Of a stretch of DNA of 64,000 bases, positions 45,803 to 57,184 are shown piece by piece. Within the stretch, counting starts at the first letter, position 1. Each line of letters begins with the position of its first letter. The DNA is taken from NCBI GenBank assembly GCA_964036315.1, contig OZ038498.1, positions 6,074,278-6,138,277 on the forward strand, read 5' to 3'. The position numbers were made by a program, and so were the translations under genes. The stretch is from Acanthosepion esculentum. Its lineage: Eukaryota; Mollusca; Cephalopoda; Sepiida; Sepiidae. The notes beneath the pieces were generated by a model. That model was not told the DNA's origin, did not search any database, and saw only the letters and a list, made by a program, of their open reading frames with translations.

Positions 45803-46141
45803 TGTTGACTATGTTCACCATAGTCTATGAATTTTGAATACAGCGCAGTACGTAATCTGTTCAATGAAACAACGTTAAAGATTAACACTCACGAGTCAGA
45901 CACTCTACTGAATCTGACTATATTGCCAATACCACTAGCAGCTGTTCCGTAATTCTTCAGTCTTCAAGGTCTCGGGGGTTGGCAGTGAATATTCGGAAAA
46001 AAAACATGGCTGCCTTTATACACGTCGAATTGAATATTTTGAGCCTTCTGATTGGTGAACTCTTCTATTGGTGAACTATAAAATGAGTCAGCTCATTTTG
46101 GCTGGCTCACTAGTACACCAGGGTACCCAAAAACTCTAACA
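45803..46141. mobile_element. Solo LTR with 5-bp target duplication
   Basis: The 339-base segment starts TGTTGACTATG and ends CTCTAACA, that is TG...CA with short inverted ends TGTT/AACA. It is flanked by ATCCT at 45798-45802 and 46142-46146. On the minus strand a TATA box (GTGTATAAAGGC) lies near 46015; a weaker TATAAAA is on the plus strand near 46079. No gag-pol sequence or second LTR is near, so this is a solo LTR left by recombination. Confidence 0.75.
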
Positions 46142-46149
46142 ATCCTTAT

Positions 46150-47260
46150 GTCAATGCTTCAGTCCAGAACTTAGCTACTATTTTGTGACAGTGCTGTGAT
46201 GTCCAGAAATCTTCTCAGTACTGAATTGTTTGTTTTTTTTGTAATGAACTGACAAGAATTACCACAGAATAGTGGCTTTATTCAAAATTACTGTACAAAT
46301 ATCACTGCTACTGTAATGTGCCAAGCAACCATTTTTAAGAGTTCCATTAAGGGGTGATAATCATGGAAATTTTTTATAAAACTTTTGATGAAATAACTGC
46401 CCTTTGTTATGGCTGACTTCAAATAGCTGAACTCTGGATTGAATGCGACACTAATTTAAATAGCTACAATTATGGACAAACATGCTTGATGGATCTGATT
46501 CTTTAATACTTTGTAAATGTTTAATATCAGTGAATGCAAATGTTAACTTTATATATGCACAGGCAAAAGAAAAAAATATTAATAAATTTCATATTTAATT
46601 GAATGAAAATACTGATGTCAGATTAAAAAAAGATTTTTTTTGAAAATGTTTTAAAATTTTCCTTTTGAAAAAGTTTTTTGCACTGGATGATACTGGATAT
46701 TTTTTGCTTAACATTTTTTTTTTTACTGTAGCCTCCAAAATAAATGGAAATTTTGAATAAAGGGTGTAATTGATTTTATATTTTGACATTAATAGGGTCC
46801 CAAAATTTGGTCCTGTGGAAAGAGATTCATTTTATAAATGAATCATGTGTACCTTAATGACAGATCCTCTCTTTTAAAGCAGAAAATAATTTTACAGTTG
46901 CATGCAGTCAAGTGTAAACATTTTGTATTCTACATATTTTTCAATGGTGAGCTAATATCAATAGTACAGATAGTGAAAACTGTACTTCATGATTTAGTTG
47001 AATTAAAAAATGACACCAACTGAGTTTGTTAAAGTAACTGATAATAGATGTGATCTCTTTTTTTTTTTTTTACTGCTGTTAGACATTGGAATCATCACTA
47101 TGAGGATGATAGCAGGGTTAGTCAATCTGTTTATTCTCCCTTGTGACTCTGTACTTGAGTCAGGCTTGTTTTATATTGATGTGATCATAAAGAAGAAGTT
47201 GCGAGTGTATGTATAGTTTGAGACACTCTGAACAACTGTAGTTTGTCAATCAAAGTAGAA
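46150..47260. other. Gene-free stretch
   Basis: Frame 47010-47216 follows a T-rich tract ending TGCTGTTAG and could be mistaken for a terminal exon; no other support. Confidence 0.35.
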
Positions 47261-47263
47261 GAC

Positions 47264-47819
47264 ATGGCTGCAAGTATAACAACTGCAATCTCAATGGATG
47301 CCTGCTGCTGTATGGATGTGAATGAATGTTTCATCCAGAATTCGGTAAAATCAAAATGAGGCTTATGATAAAGAACTACTAATCACTGAATTGGACTTTA
47401 GTAACAATATACAGTGGAAGCATATTCAGAGCAACAATATTACAGGATTGGCTAATGAGGACCTGAAAACAGTTTGCAGACATGTGATCAATCTGAAGAC
47501 AAACCTTTTTGACAGTTTAAGATTGATAACTTTAATTAAGTTACTCTATAGCAAAAGTTATCACATGTTCATGACACTGACCTTTCAAACAAAGAATTTG
47601 AGAGTGTCAATATAGTATTTCTCAACTTGAAGCATTTAACAGTGTCGACAGCTTTATTGGCCAAACTGAAGCTAATGTACAGTTTGAAGAACAATTTAAA
47701 CAATTACAAAGACGCTGTATTGGCATAAGGCAGAATTTTGAAGATAAGCAGAGTAATATGAAGTTAACTGAAACAATAATTAAAAGTTCACATTTAAGTG
47801 AATTGTTGCTACTGTGAGA
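47264..47819 (+). pseudogene. Unrecognised coding-like segment broken by frameshifts
   Basis: Three successive plus-strand frames look protein-like. 47264 starts MAASITTAISMDACCC and stops soon after. 47365-47615 reads ELLITELDFSNNIQWKHI and NITGLANEDLKTVCRHVINL. 47608-47817 reads SISQLEAFNSVDSFIGQTEA, FEEQFKQLQRRCIGIRQNF and KLTETIIKSSHLSELLLL before TGA. The last part has heptad-like spacing. No introns separate the pieces, so a processed pseudogene or decayed transposon protein is possible. I do not recognise the protein. Confidence 0.3.
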
Positions 47820-48520
47820 AACCAAACCAAACACGAGTTTAAAATTGGCCAACTGCATATGCGATTAAAAGCAGAAAGAAATTGAAGATATAAATAATGA
47901 ATAAGCGTTTCTGAGTTTCCAAGCAATGGGTTGCAGATTTGGAATGAAGCAGAGCAACAGACTGAGTTCTCAACCAATTAAATAGCTTCTAATCATTAAA
48001 TGTGCTTTATTATATCTGCCATCATTTAGAGACACATATGCAACTAAATATCAGAAGAGTTTGGAGCTGTGAATAAAATGGTAAAACAAGAATATGTGAA
48101 CAGATATAGGAACAAGTAAAACAAATCTGTTTATATATAGATCATAAAACGTTTAGAAAGTTTTGAGATTGTCTCAAGTTCTTATTTTGCTAAAATACAA
48201 TACAAGGAAATTCTATTTGTTTGGTATCAAGATGCAATTTATCTTCTGCAATTGTCACTACCGGTGCCTATCCTCAGCTGTTAGAGTTTAGATTGTCGTT
48301 TTTGTTTTTAACAACTAGTATTGATTTAGTCCTACAAGCTAAAGATAAACACATCTGAATCTGGTGGAACCAATTAGTTGCAGTTATTTTATATGATCAT
48401 ATTTCTTCAAACATTGACTGATTAACACCACATAGTCATGGGAAAAATACCTAATAGAACCCCTAAACATATAGTCATATCAATATTTGATCTACTTTTA
48501 AACAAATATATATATATATA

Positions 48521-49360
48521 TTAAAAATGAGGAGGTCAGTTGAATCTGCTAACTTGCTTTCAAACTTACAATATCCTCAGGCAATTTTTATTAAATGACC
48601 TTTTTTTTTTCTTTTAAAAAGAACTAATGAACGCTATATTATGCATGATGTTGGGTGTAATAGAAAGTGGGTAGGAAGATGTGAAAACAAAAGAAATGTA
48701 TCAGTCGGGGGTTAATTGAAATGTACTTTTTTCTTTTTATTCAGCCTCATATATGTGCTTAAGAGCATTTCCTAATATGTAAGCAAGGACTCAAGACTTC
48801 GGATTTCTGGTTCAAAAGGTTCTTTGGATCTGGGAATGTCATAATTACTAATTTTTCCTGTGGGCAGAGGTTGCAAATATTGTTGCAGCTGTTATAAGGC
48901 TTTGCCTTTTTAAAAATTTTCTAGCTTACAATTGGATCCCTGTTGTTTTTTTCCTTTTAAATTTCATGCATAGTCACAGCTAGTTTGGTAGAGTACCTAA
49001 GAATTGCTAGTAAATCTTCGGTAATCTTGAATTCTTGCTTACATATTATGAAATTACTCTTAAGAATATATGAGGCTGGGTGTAAAAAAAAAAAAAAAAA
49101 TGTACATTTCAATTACCCCCCCCCCCCCCGATACATTTATAATAGCCTTGCTTTTCTTCTCTTCCTTCTTCACATCCTCCTCCTCCCTTTCTATTATACC
49201 CAATGTTGTACGTTTATTTATTTATTTATTTTTTAAAATATGATATAGCGTTCATTTATTTTTTAAAAAAAATGCGTTAAGGACATTTGATAAAAATCGC
49301 CTGAGGATAATATAAGGTTGAAGCGAAGGTAGCAGATTCAAATGACCTCCTGATTTTTAA
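48521..49360. mobile_element. Large foldback element, arms of about 270-320 bp
   Basis: Left 48521-48800 and right 49015-49360 are reverse complements with indels. Paired blocks include AGGAGGTCA, TTGAATCTGCTA, ATCCTCAGGC, ATGAACGCTATAT, GTAATAGAAAG, AATTGAAATGTAC, AGCCTCATATAT and ATATGTAAGCAAG. The outer ends are TTAAAAATGAGGAGGTCA and, inverted, TTAAAAATCAGGAGGTCA. The right arm has gained poly-A, poly-C and TTTA runs. The central 200 bases are unique and non-coding. A non-autonomous DNA element; superfamily unknown. Confidence 0.8.
49081..49130. repeat. Poly-A and poly-C runs
   Basis: A run of A near 49084-49100 and a run of C near 49117-49129 within the right arm of the foldback element. 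Confidence 0.85.
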
Positions 49361-49460
49361 AAGCTGTACATGTTATTTTTACTTGTATTTTTTTTACATG
49401 TGTATTGAGCACTTTTTAATACCACTGTTTCCTGGTCTGATTCAACTCTGACCATTAACC

Positions 49461-49468
49461 TTATATAT

Positions 49469-49531
<63 letters not shown>
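49461..49531. repeat. (TA)n microsatellite
   Basis: A TA run with one AA interruption near 49481. Confidence 0.95.
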
Positions 49532-49533
<2 letters not shown>

Positions 49534-49534
49534 T

Positions 49535-50950
49535 AATAATAAATATGCATTTATTCCTTGCTGTTTGGTACAATTCTGAGTTTCAGGTACATAGCAATTT
49601 TCAGACACAGATCGAAAACTTACTGCTTTAAAATCTTAATATTGATAATTTTAACCTACTGTTAAAATAGTGGAGCAATCCATTTAAAAATATGTACATG
49701 TATGCATATGTAATATGGTAGTGTTTGTGTATGAGTGTATATAAATATATAATCTCTTACTTTTTTTTACATGTGAGATATATACACACACATATGTTTA
49801 CATTTATTGTGAGGTAACGTGTTTGTAATTGCGTGTATTCTCTACATATGTGTGAAATCATGTGCAATGCTCTGCCTTTTTCAGCCACCAATCAGGGGAG
49901 GTAAAACAGTTTTTTGCCACTGGACATGTTACTGCTTTTGTATTTGTGTCGGTCACTTGCGATTTATTTTAAAACTACAACTGAAATTTTCAACTTTGTG
50001 TTAAAATACACTACGTGCTCGTCATGACCGTTATTAATGACATAGAATAGCAGATAAACAGATGTTTCACGTCTGAAGTAGCATTGTGTTGCAAGCATGG
50101 TTTTATTTTTGGATCTTGACCAGCTCCAACTCGAAGCCTGTTGAGCTGTGGTCTGGAGACAATGTGAAGCATGTTTTAGGTTCCAGCCAGTGATCTCCAC
50201 CTTCAAAAGGAAGGAAGCAATTGACTATCCAAGCAATCCGCAGCACCTGACCTCAATAGGTAACACATAACATGTCCAGTCCTTTTACACACAATTGGAT
50301 TGCTGTGATTTGTAGCAGTTTTCCTTTCACTCATGTGCCTCCTCTCTGTTCACCTTCCATGGAACCATTAATTTTAATAGGAGGAGGACACACACTTTGA
50401 ATCGGATCTTGCTACAATGTCGCAGTGTCTACTAGTAATTACAGAGGTGTCCTAAAATCAACTAACAATCTCTAATCATGGGCTCCATTCAGTAGTGTCA
50501 TGTTGGGAGTTATTTGGGTCTTCTGCACAGGGCGTTCACCTTCCTTGTGAAAACGGGTCTTAGGTTCTCCGAGTGTTACAGGCTGTGTGGTGGCTGCTTT
50601 GTACTAAGTCCATGACCACTTCTAGCAGTTCATGATGTCACGTGTACATCTGCAGTGATTGTGAACATGCAGAGAGCATGTGACATAAAGTACCCCACAA
50701 CTTGATATTGGCCACATTTGGTAGGAGATCATAGGTAAATTGCAGGAGAAAGTCAACATACATTAAATATCCAAATCAATTGTTGAAAATCATTTGTACC
50801 TTCTTGATTATGTTAATTGTACGTTTTCCACCGAATCAATAATCTATATATTCTGTTTCTGATAAAAAACATGGATATTTTATAGTAATATGAGATTCAA
50901 GGAAATTGTAAGGCAAGTTAGATGCGCCATTTTTACTGCCTTGTGGAACT
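49535..50950. other. Unassigned, partly less AT-rich stretch
   Basis: Segment 50100-50760 looks like old retroposon sequence: ATAGGTAAATTGCAGGAG at 50730 resembles LINE flank sequence at 11.73 and 58.99 kb. No gene supported. Confidence 0.3.
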
Positions 50951-50954
50951 GACA

Positions 50955-51098
50955 TCCAAGAAGATGCTTTCTCAATCCCTATAATCTTAATCTGTTCAAG
51001 TTTAGTGTTAATCATTAATATCCACACATATCTACATAAACTGTGCCTCTTACTCTTTGGCCCTCGAGCCTTATACAGGGTGAACATCATTATAAAGG
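50955..51098 (+). repeat. LINE 3' end, same family as 18.8 and 37.4 kb
   Basis: TCCCTATAATCTTAATCTGT, TCAAGTTTAGTGTTAA, CTGTGCCTCTTACTCTTTGG and CTTATACAGGGTGAACATCA follow the same order as in the other two copies. Confidence 0.65.
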
Positions 51099-51134
51099 AA
51101 AAAAACAAACTGTACCAAATGTTGGTGATGGGAT

Positions 51135-51505
51135 TAGAATGTGAGAGCCAAAAGTAAATTTGGATGAGTACTGCTCGTCATCAGACCAACTTGACACAAC
51201 AATCAACAAAAGGAGCCCAACATTAGTAAACAGAAAAAGTGAAATAGTCTATAATGGTAATACTAAATCACATGCTTCTTTAGTAACTGAAAAATTGTTA
51301 CATCTTGGTTGGGAAGTTTTCATTCTTCCGATGTATTCACGAGGTATTGCAACTTTGGATTACAGAATTCTCTTTATGAAAATAGTTTCAATTCTCTGGA
51401 AGATTGTAAAAGGCGACTAGAATAGTTCTTTGTTGAGAAAGAAAAAAATAGTTCTGGGAGGATGGAATTATGAAGCTGGCAGAAGATAGTAGAACATAGT
51501 AGTAA
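51135..51505 (+). pseudogene. Mariner transposase C-terminal remnant
   Basis: The plus strand reads VNLDEYCSSSDQLDTTINKR, NTKSHASLVTEKLLHLGWEV, MYSRGIATLDYRILF and, after a stop, FFVEKEKNS. This matches the mariner order YCSQLDxLN, DNARPHxSxxT, LGWEVxxHPPYSPDLAPSDYHLF and LxxFFxxK. The second catalytic aspartate (DNARPH) is now G in GNTKSH, so the protein is inactive. No TIRs were found. It is distinct from the element at 62.3 kb, whose corresponding stretch ends QQFGWETL. Confidence 0.75.
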
Positions 51506-51509
51506 ATGT

Positions 51510-52315
51510 CAAAGTTAATGCCAAAAGTAAAAAAAAAAACGTCTTAATTGGACAGATTTTTATGTGATCAAATGTGCCAGCTCAGTTGAGATACAGAGTA
51601 TCATTTATAAGGATGAGTGTTTCAATTATTTAGGGCATTGGACGTGACATGTACGAATGTGAGTGACATATATCCATGGATGAAATGAAATTCCCCGTTT
51701 GACATTCTTGAAAGGTTACTGAGTAAGACATATAAGAAAGACTGGAGGATACAGTGTGATCAAAATGTGATGAAGACAACAAAGATGAGGAAAGAAAGAA
51801 TTCATTTGTAATACACGTTTGTTTCAGAAATGCAAACAATAATAACATTACTTAGACATATAAGATCAATTAAATAAACTCCATGGATGCAATACTTAAT
51901 TTTTATATTTCTTTTTACATTGCAAAGATTCAGGTAGTTGTGATACCTGCAATTTGGATTAATCTAACTGAAGGGGAAAAAATAATTTAAATGTCATTCA
52001 TTTTTCAGAATCTAATGAATAATTTTTTTATTTTATTTTTGCAATACGTGAATTACAAGAACTTTTTTTTTTTTATATGAGGATCTGTCAAAGAATAATT
52101 CTTGTTCTTTAATTACAAATTTAATAGTAGAAGCACAGAAAAGTCTCATGATTCCAAATTTAGTTCTTAACATAATCTCCTTCCTTCTCTGTCGGAGTAT
52201 TCCACATTTAAATTAAAGCATGTATTTTTAATTTATAGAAGCTTCTTGGCTGTTTTCTCAGCCATGTGCAAGTTACTTTTGTTTTACCTTACCATTGAAG
52301 AACTACTGCCTACAG
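51510..52315. other. Gene-free stretch
   Basis: Nothing recognised; frame 51630-51848 (minus) is unsupported. Confidence 0.35.
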
Positions 52316-52317
52316 AA

Positions 52318-52430
52318 AGCCTCCTTTATGGATTCAAACAGATGAATGATCTAGCACCCTCAAACTTTCATCTATTTGAATCCATTGAGACTTCAGAAGC
52401 TCTTAGGAAGCAACTACCCTCTGTTCCTTA
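52318..52430 (+). pseudogene. Third mariner-like remnant
   Basis: MNDLAPSNFHLFESIETSEA in the frame ending at 52431 retains DLAPS(D/N)FHLF, the third catalytic motif of mariner transposases, with D replaced by N. Only about 30 residues are readable. Confidence 0.5.
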
Positions 52431-52431
52431 A

Positions 52432-53170
52432 TGAAATCTATTAGCATTCTGGGTACTCATTTTCTATGAAACTTTGAGTAACCAAGAGACTATAAATTAA
52501 AATATAAGTACTACCCTGCTTCACCTGAACACTTTCATTGAGTTTTGCAATAGTAATTCTCTTGTCAGCTCTAATGAGAGCATCAGCCTATTTTGACTTC
52601 TCTTAAACTCAAGCAGCAGCAGACCTACCACTGTAGGGCCTATCACTAAGGCCAGTTTTTCATTTTGCTCAAGAATTACCATTAATGCTACTGATCCATC
52701 TCCTTACTGTGCTTACATCAATTGCAGCCTCACCATAGACATACACTGACACCTTACATCTCTTTATTTCTATGTGTGTCCAGAAAAGCAGACATTTTGA
52801 AAGAGGGTTATGGGCAGGAAAAGGGATTCATTTTCTCTTTTTAGAAACTCTGCAACTAATAATTTTTTTAAATTACATTACTTTTTGACTGACCCTTGTG
52901 TTTCCATAAATCCATTTGTGGCATGAGGTTTTGAAGTTCTGTAGAGTTTGTGATTTGAAGAATTCAATTTTCAGCCTGAGTTGGAATTTTGGTCTAAATT
53001 AGACTTTCAACCAGAACTGGAATTGGTATCTGATTTTAAGTGAGGTTTTGAAGTTCCACTGAGTGAACTGAGGAACTCAAAGTTAATTTTTCAAAATTAT
53101 CATTTCTCTTATCTAAGCTGGACCAGCAGTCCTTTTCATTTTGGGATGGAGGCCCAAGTAGCCCCACTGC
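52432..53170. other. Unassigned stretch
   Basis: No gene supported. AGGTTTTGAAGTTC(T/C)ACTGAG recurs loosely near 52925 and 53042, indicating a local repeat. Confidence 0.3.
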
Positions 53171-53173
53171 AGG

Positions 53174-53240
53174 AACTAGCTTAAAAGTCTGCACAGAGTG
53201 CAGCTTTTAAGCTAGTTAATAATAATAATAATAATAATTT
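53174..53240. repeat. Hairpin followed by (AAT)n
   Basis: AACTAGCTTAAAAGTCTGCA (53174-53193) pairs with TGCAGCTTTTAAGCTAGTT (53199-53217), one bulged base, five-base loop, then AAT repeats. Confidence 0.7.
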
Positions 53241-53244
53241 TGTA

Positions 53245-53462
53245 CATAAAGAGGGCTTAGAAAATTTGATACTAAGTGGACAGATTGAAGGGAAGAGAGA
53301 TAGAAGAAAATATGTAACCTACCACGCGAGCATGGACGGTAGAACAGGGTTTAAGAGAGATAACAAAAAGACAATATTTATTAAGAGCTACAAAGGAGAG
53401 GAAATTGTGGAGAGCCATGATCGCCTATGCCCTGAATGGAAACGGTACATAAAGAAGAAGAT
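53245..53462 (+). pseudogene. LINE C-terminal fragment, copy 1
   Basis: EGLENLILSGQIEGKRDR on the plus strand matches the EGLENLIVTGQIEGKRDK of the LINE at 17.1 kb. Later residues (IKSYKGEE, CPEWKRYIKKK) are specific to this copy. No RT domain. Confidence 0.7.
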
Positions 53463-53465
53463 CTG

Positions 53466-53637
53466 TTAGGACAGATTGAAGGCAAGAGGGATAGAGGAAA
53501 ACAACGCATAACCTACTTAGTGAGCTTGAGTAAATGGATGTCGGAACAAGGTTTAGGAGAGATAACAATAAGACAAAATTTATTAAGAGCTACAAAGGAG
53601 AGGAAATTGAAACTGAGAAATTGTTATTGAGTTGACA
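53466..53637 (+). pseudogene. LINE C-terminal fragment, copy 2 in direct repeat
   Basis: GQIEGKRDRGKQRITYL, LSKWMSEQGLGEI and LLRATKERKL restart the same segment. TTTATTAAGAGCTACAAAGG ends both copies, so the two arose by duplication or tandem insertion. Confidence 0.7.
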
Positions 53638-53741
53638 ATAAAGAAACAGGATGAAAAAAGATCACCACAATTATTTGGATGATGGGTTGGAATCTCACAT
53701 GGAGCATTACTTTTTAGTCTTTTAAAAGATTAATTTATAAT

Positions 53742-54041
53742 TTACTTTGATTATTTACATGATTTACATTGTTTGGACTGTTATCCTCATCTTTATTGCT
53801 ATATTCATGACGTTTCGACCTTCTTCAGGTGATTGGAGTTTCAAACTGAATCTTTTATTTCATCCACCAGGGACAATTGTTCTAATTCCACGTGCCATGC
53901 CTCTTCCAGATGTCTCGGTTATCTCCCTTTAACTCAGCTCTCCAAATTTTTGTTCACCACTGTAGTAGCCAAGTATTGAACTCCCAACTTTTTGGGTCAA
54001 GTCACTGAATCCAACAAATGCCCTTATCCACTGGGCCACAA
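53742..54041 (-). mobile_element. tRNA-headed SINE, full length, monomeric
   Basis: Read on the minus strand: A box TGGCCCAGTGG (54028-54038), B box GTTCAATACTT (53971-53981), then body GGAACAATT-like to CACCTGAAGAAGGTCGAAACG, and the 3' end ATAACAGTCCAAACAATGTA. It gives the full order of the family whose inverted dimers lie at 9.1 and 39.1 kb. The frame 53747-53932 is a by-product. Confidence 0.75.
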
Positions 54042-54044
54042 ATC

Positions 54045-55365
54045 AAAATTTTGGTTTATTGACATATGATACGGTCATTCTGTAGAGTTTTGATGATATA
54101 CATTTCAAAACATTTCTCTTTCTTGTAGACACATACAAGTAAAGAAATCTTATGCCTTAATAAATCCAACTTCTTTTGTTTAGTGCCAAAATGATTGTAC
54201 ACACTATTCTTGATAGAACCAAACAGTATTGGCAATTGTGCATGTAGGTTTCTTAGATTTTCCTGGCATTTTCAACAGTTGTGCACGAGCATATTTGCCT
54301 CTTTGTGCACTTTGATGGCTGACTCATTGTCAATGAAATGGATTGGAAAATCTTTTCTTTCTTTTTTCTGATAAGATGAATTTGGCAGAGAACCAGGAAA
54401 TTAATCTGAACTCAAACCCTGTTGTGAATGTTGGAATTGTCAAAAAGAAATTTGTTGAAAATATACTCTTTGACTTGTTCAAAGAAAAGCAACATTCTTG
54501 TCCGCATTTGATGTAAATGTTTCACAAATTTGTTGAAGATTTAAAAGACAAAAAATATTCAAAACACTGTGTGCTTGTTTAAAACTAGGTTTGAATTTGG
54601 GAAGGTTTTTCTGATAGAAAATCAATATAAAATAGTGAGCGTACATTGATTTGGTGTTGCTTATAAAAACATTTGCTCTTTTTTCTATGACACATTTTGA
54701 GAACATTTAATCAGGAAAATCATATACATCTTTTTGAAGAGAACGTAATTTATATCTGAGAAAGAAAAAGAAATTTCCCAGAATTTTTCACGTTCTGCAT
54801 ATGATAATAAACTACATCCAACCTAACACACGATAACGAAATGTGTCGAGATTAAAGAGCTTTTCCAATTTGTCTCCTTTGTGCACTAACGTCTCTGTAT
54901 TATTTTCAATCTTAATAAGTGCATGTATGTTTTAACACTAGCAATGGATTCTTTCTTGAAGCTAAGATGGTGTAAGCGAAAAAAACCCCAAAAAAAACCT
55001 GAACTATTGCAAAAGGAAATTTAATAATATTCCAAATTCTCTTTGGAAAAGATTTAGTATGAGAAGAACAAAACTGATAAGAGATGATGGTGTCTACATA
55101 TAGATTTCTGTGAGATACAACATTAACTCATCAGTTGTGTTGTTATTAAAATGTGAACAATTAACAGATGCTGTGTAGCAGTATATATGCAAAAGTAAGT
55201 TTGATAAATACTGTATGTTGATATTTTAAATGATTTTGTTATCCTGGATTTTAAATCATTAGCAATATCTTAAAAATTGTAGAATATGAAGGTTTCTTAA
55301 TCTGCATGATACATTGTCAGTATTTTTAGAGTTAATTGATAATCTAAGCTACAATAATGTGTTTC
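54045..55365. other. Gene-free AT-rich stretch
   Basis: No gene or repeat recognised. Confidence 0.4.
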
Positions 55366-55369
55366 TACA

Positions 55370-55530
55370 GAAGAGTGTTGAGAATACCATGGACTGCACA
55401 TGTGAGCAACGATGAAGTTCTAGAGACAATGAAAACAGAGAACACTTATACTTAGCATAAGAAATAGTTGAAATTTCTAGGGCACATAATCAGGAAAGAC
55501 GGCTTGGAAATTTTGATACTCACAAGATAG
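55370..55530 (+). pseudogene. LINE fragment, family of 17 kb
   Basis: RRVLRIPWTAHVSNDEVLET on the plus strand, then KFLGHIIRKDGLEILIL after two stops, correspond to LRISWTECVGNDEVLE and TFLGHIMRKEGLENLI of the 17 kb copy. Confidence 0.75.
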
Positions 55531-55879
55531 GTTATTCATCTGTCTGAATGAGTTTGAAATGATGTTAAATACGTATATGTCTCATCTCAGTTCATGACAG
55601 AATTAACTTTTCACTCTGTAATTTAGAGAAGCCAAGTGCTGGGTTGATCTGACAGATGCCCCTATGGCTGTTGAGTATAATTGGCTCAGTTGTACCTGGG
55701 AAGTGTACAAGAGAAGAACACATGATAGATATATAATAGGCAAATATATAACCCTTGAGCTGAGAGGAAACAGATATCACACATGAGAATGCAAGGTCTA
55801 CTTTCAGATGAGTGCTGGTACTGGTCGATGGCAACTGATGAAGTCCATTGTAATGAGAAAACGATATATAAATGTATGA

Positions 55880-56200
55880 GAAAACAATATATACATTTTT
55901 ATATATCCAGAAGAATTTTAGAGGAAAAAACAATGACAAAATTGAAAATGTTTTTGGGTGCCACATTTTGTCCTATCAGACTAAAGTGAGATGTTTATGT
56001 TGTGATGCAACTATACATGTATTTCTTTTTCTATTTGTTCATCTTTTCATCCCCTTTTGTTATTAAGTATCCCCACATTGGGATAACAGATGATCTGCCA
56101 AGAAAGGTGAAATGTTTCAAGAACCTGGACACAAATTTACTGTGGATGATATAGCAATTAAAGCACTTAGTATACATTTTCATCTTTACTAAATTGTAAA
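55880..56200 (+). repeat. Dispersed repeat, relative of 28.06-28.40 kb
   Basis: Shared blocks are given under the 28 kb copy. The minus-strand frame at 55592-55966 falls partly within it and is not considered a gene. Confidence 0.6.
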
Positions 56201-56352
56201 AAAACCCCCCAAAAAACAAAACAAAAGAAAGTAAATGAAATTGGATAGACAATATACCCCACCCTCACCAAAAGAAAAAATAATCAATTCTCAGCATACT
56301 CTTTCCTCTGTGAGCATGTGTAGTTACATCAAAATAAACATCACTTTAATCT

Positions 56353-56377
56353 GATGAAGTCCTAAAGGATGAAACAT
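56353..56377 (+). other. Hammerhead-like core motif
   Basis: CTGATGA, a four-pair stem GTCC/GGAT closing a TAAA loop, then GAAAC: the order of a hammerhead ribozyme core with one extra A. No clear stem III or cleavage triplet follows. Probably a decayed retroposon tail. Confidence 0.3.
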
Positions 56378-56453
56378 CTCACACCTTTTAAACTTTATTA
56401 TAGTTTCTTTTGACTAAAATTGTTTTTAATTTATAATTTTTATATATCATTTT

Positions 56454-56454
<1 letters not shown>

Positions 56455-56509
<55 letters not shown>
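56455..56509. repeat. (TA)n microsatellite
   Basis: Uninterrupted TA units. Confidence 0.95.
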
Positions 56510-56514
<5 letters not shown>

Positions 56515-56626
56515 TATAAATGTGTGTGTGTATGTATATAAATATATTTATAAATACTTTATACCATATATACTTGTGTAACATGCAAACCCCAAATTTT
56601 CACTTATAAAAAATTATTTTATCATG

Positions 56627-56950
56627 GATGAATGGTAGGCATATAGATATGTAAAATAGATTCTGGAGAGAAAAATTGTCTAGCATGACACAGTGAACCA
56701 ACTTTCTTAGTAGCTGACTTAGCAACAGATTCAATATAGTCTTTTTAGCTCATGTCAGCTGACACCGTTAGCCCAAGAAGGCACAATGAGTCACGCTCCT
56801 GGAGGTCAGCATCATCCTTGCTGATGGAGGGCAGATGATTAATAGAGAGCAGTTTAGTTTTAGGAGCGTTAAAGTTAGCAAGCCATCCTTTGCCCCAGTT
56901 AACAACAGACTGAAGGCCGTTTTGGAAATAAAAGTGTTCTAGAAACTTTT
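56627..56950 (-). pseudogene. LINE fragment: RT thumb region
   Basis: The minus strand reads GLQSVVNWGKGWLANFNAPK, TKLLSINHL, LQERDSLCLLGLTVSADMS and, past a stop, KDYIESVAKSATKKVGSLC and FFSPESILHIYMP. This is the jockey/CR1-like order (WxxxWxVxFNxxKTxLL, LGLxxSxDxSW, FLSPESxLxIYKSxIRP) lying just upstream of the segment found at 10.2 kb. Confidence 0.8.
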
Positions 56951-57130
56951 GCACATCACTGATATTTGTCTTTTTTTCCCTGTTTGTTGTTTGTTCAGCC
57001 GAATGGATGCCATACACGTAAATATTCCATACTCTTGTTAATATTTTATTTATTTGCAAACATGGTTCTTTCATTATTTCTCTCTTTTTTTTTTTCTCAA
57101 TTCCACCCTTCTTTTCTATTCCTTTCACTT

Positions 57131-57135
<5 letters not shown>

Positions 57136-57182
<47 letters not shown>
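57136..57182. repeat. (TA)n microsatellite
   Basis: Uninterrupted TA units. Confidence 0.95.

Positions 57183-57184
<2 letters not shown>

Noticed and set aside
47010..47216. Possible terminal exon after a T-rich tract ending TTAG
   Set aside because: The peptide has no recognisable domain and there is no partner exon.
55592..55966. 124-codon minus-strand frame
   Set aside because: It runs through a dispersed repeat also present at 28.1 kb, and the peptide is compositionally AT-driven.
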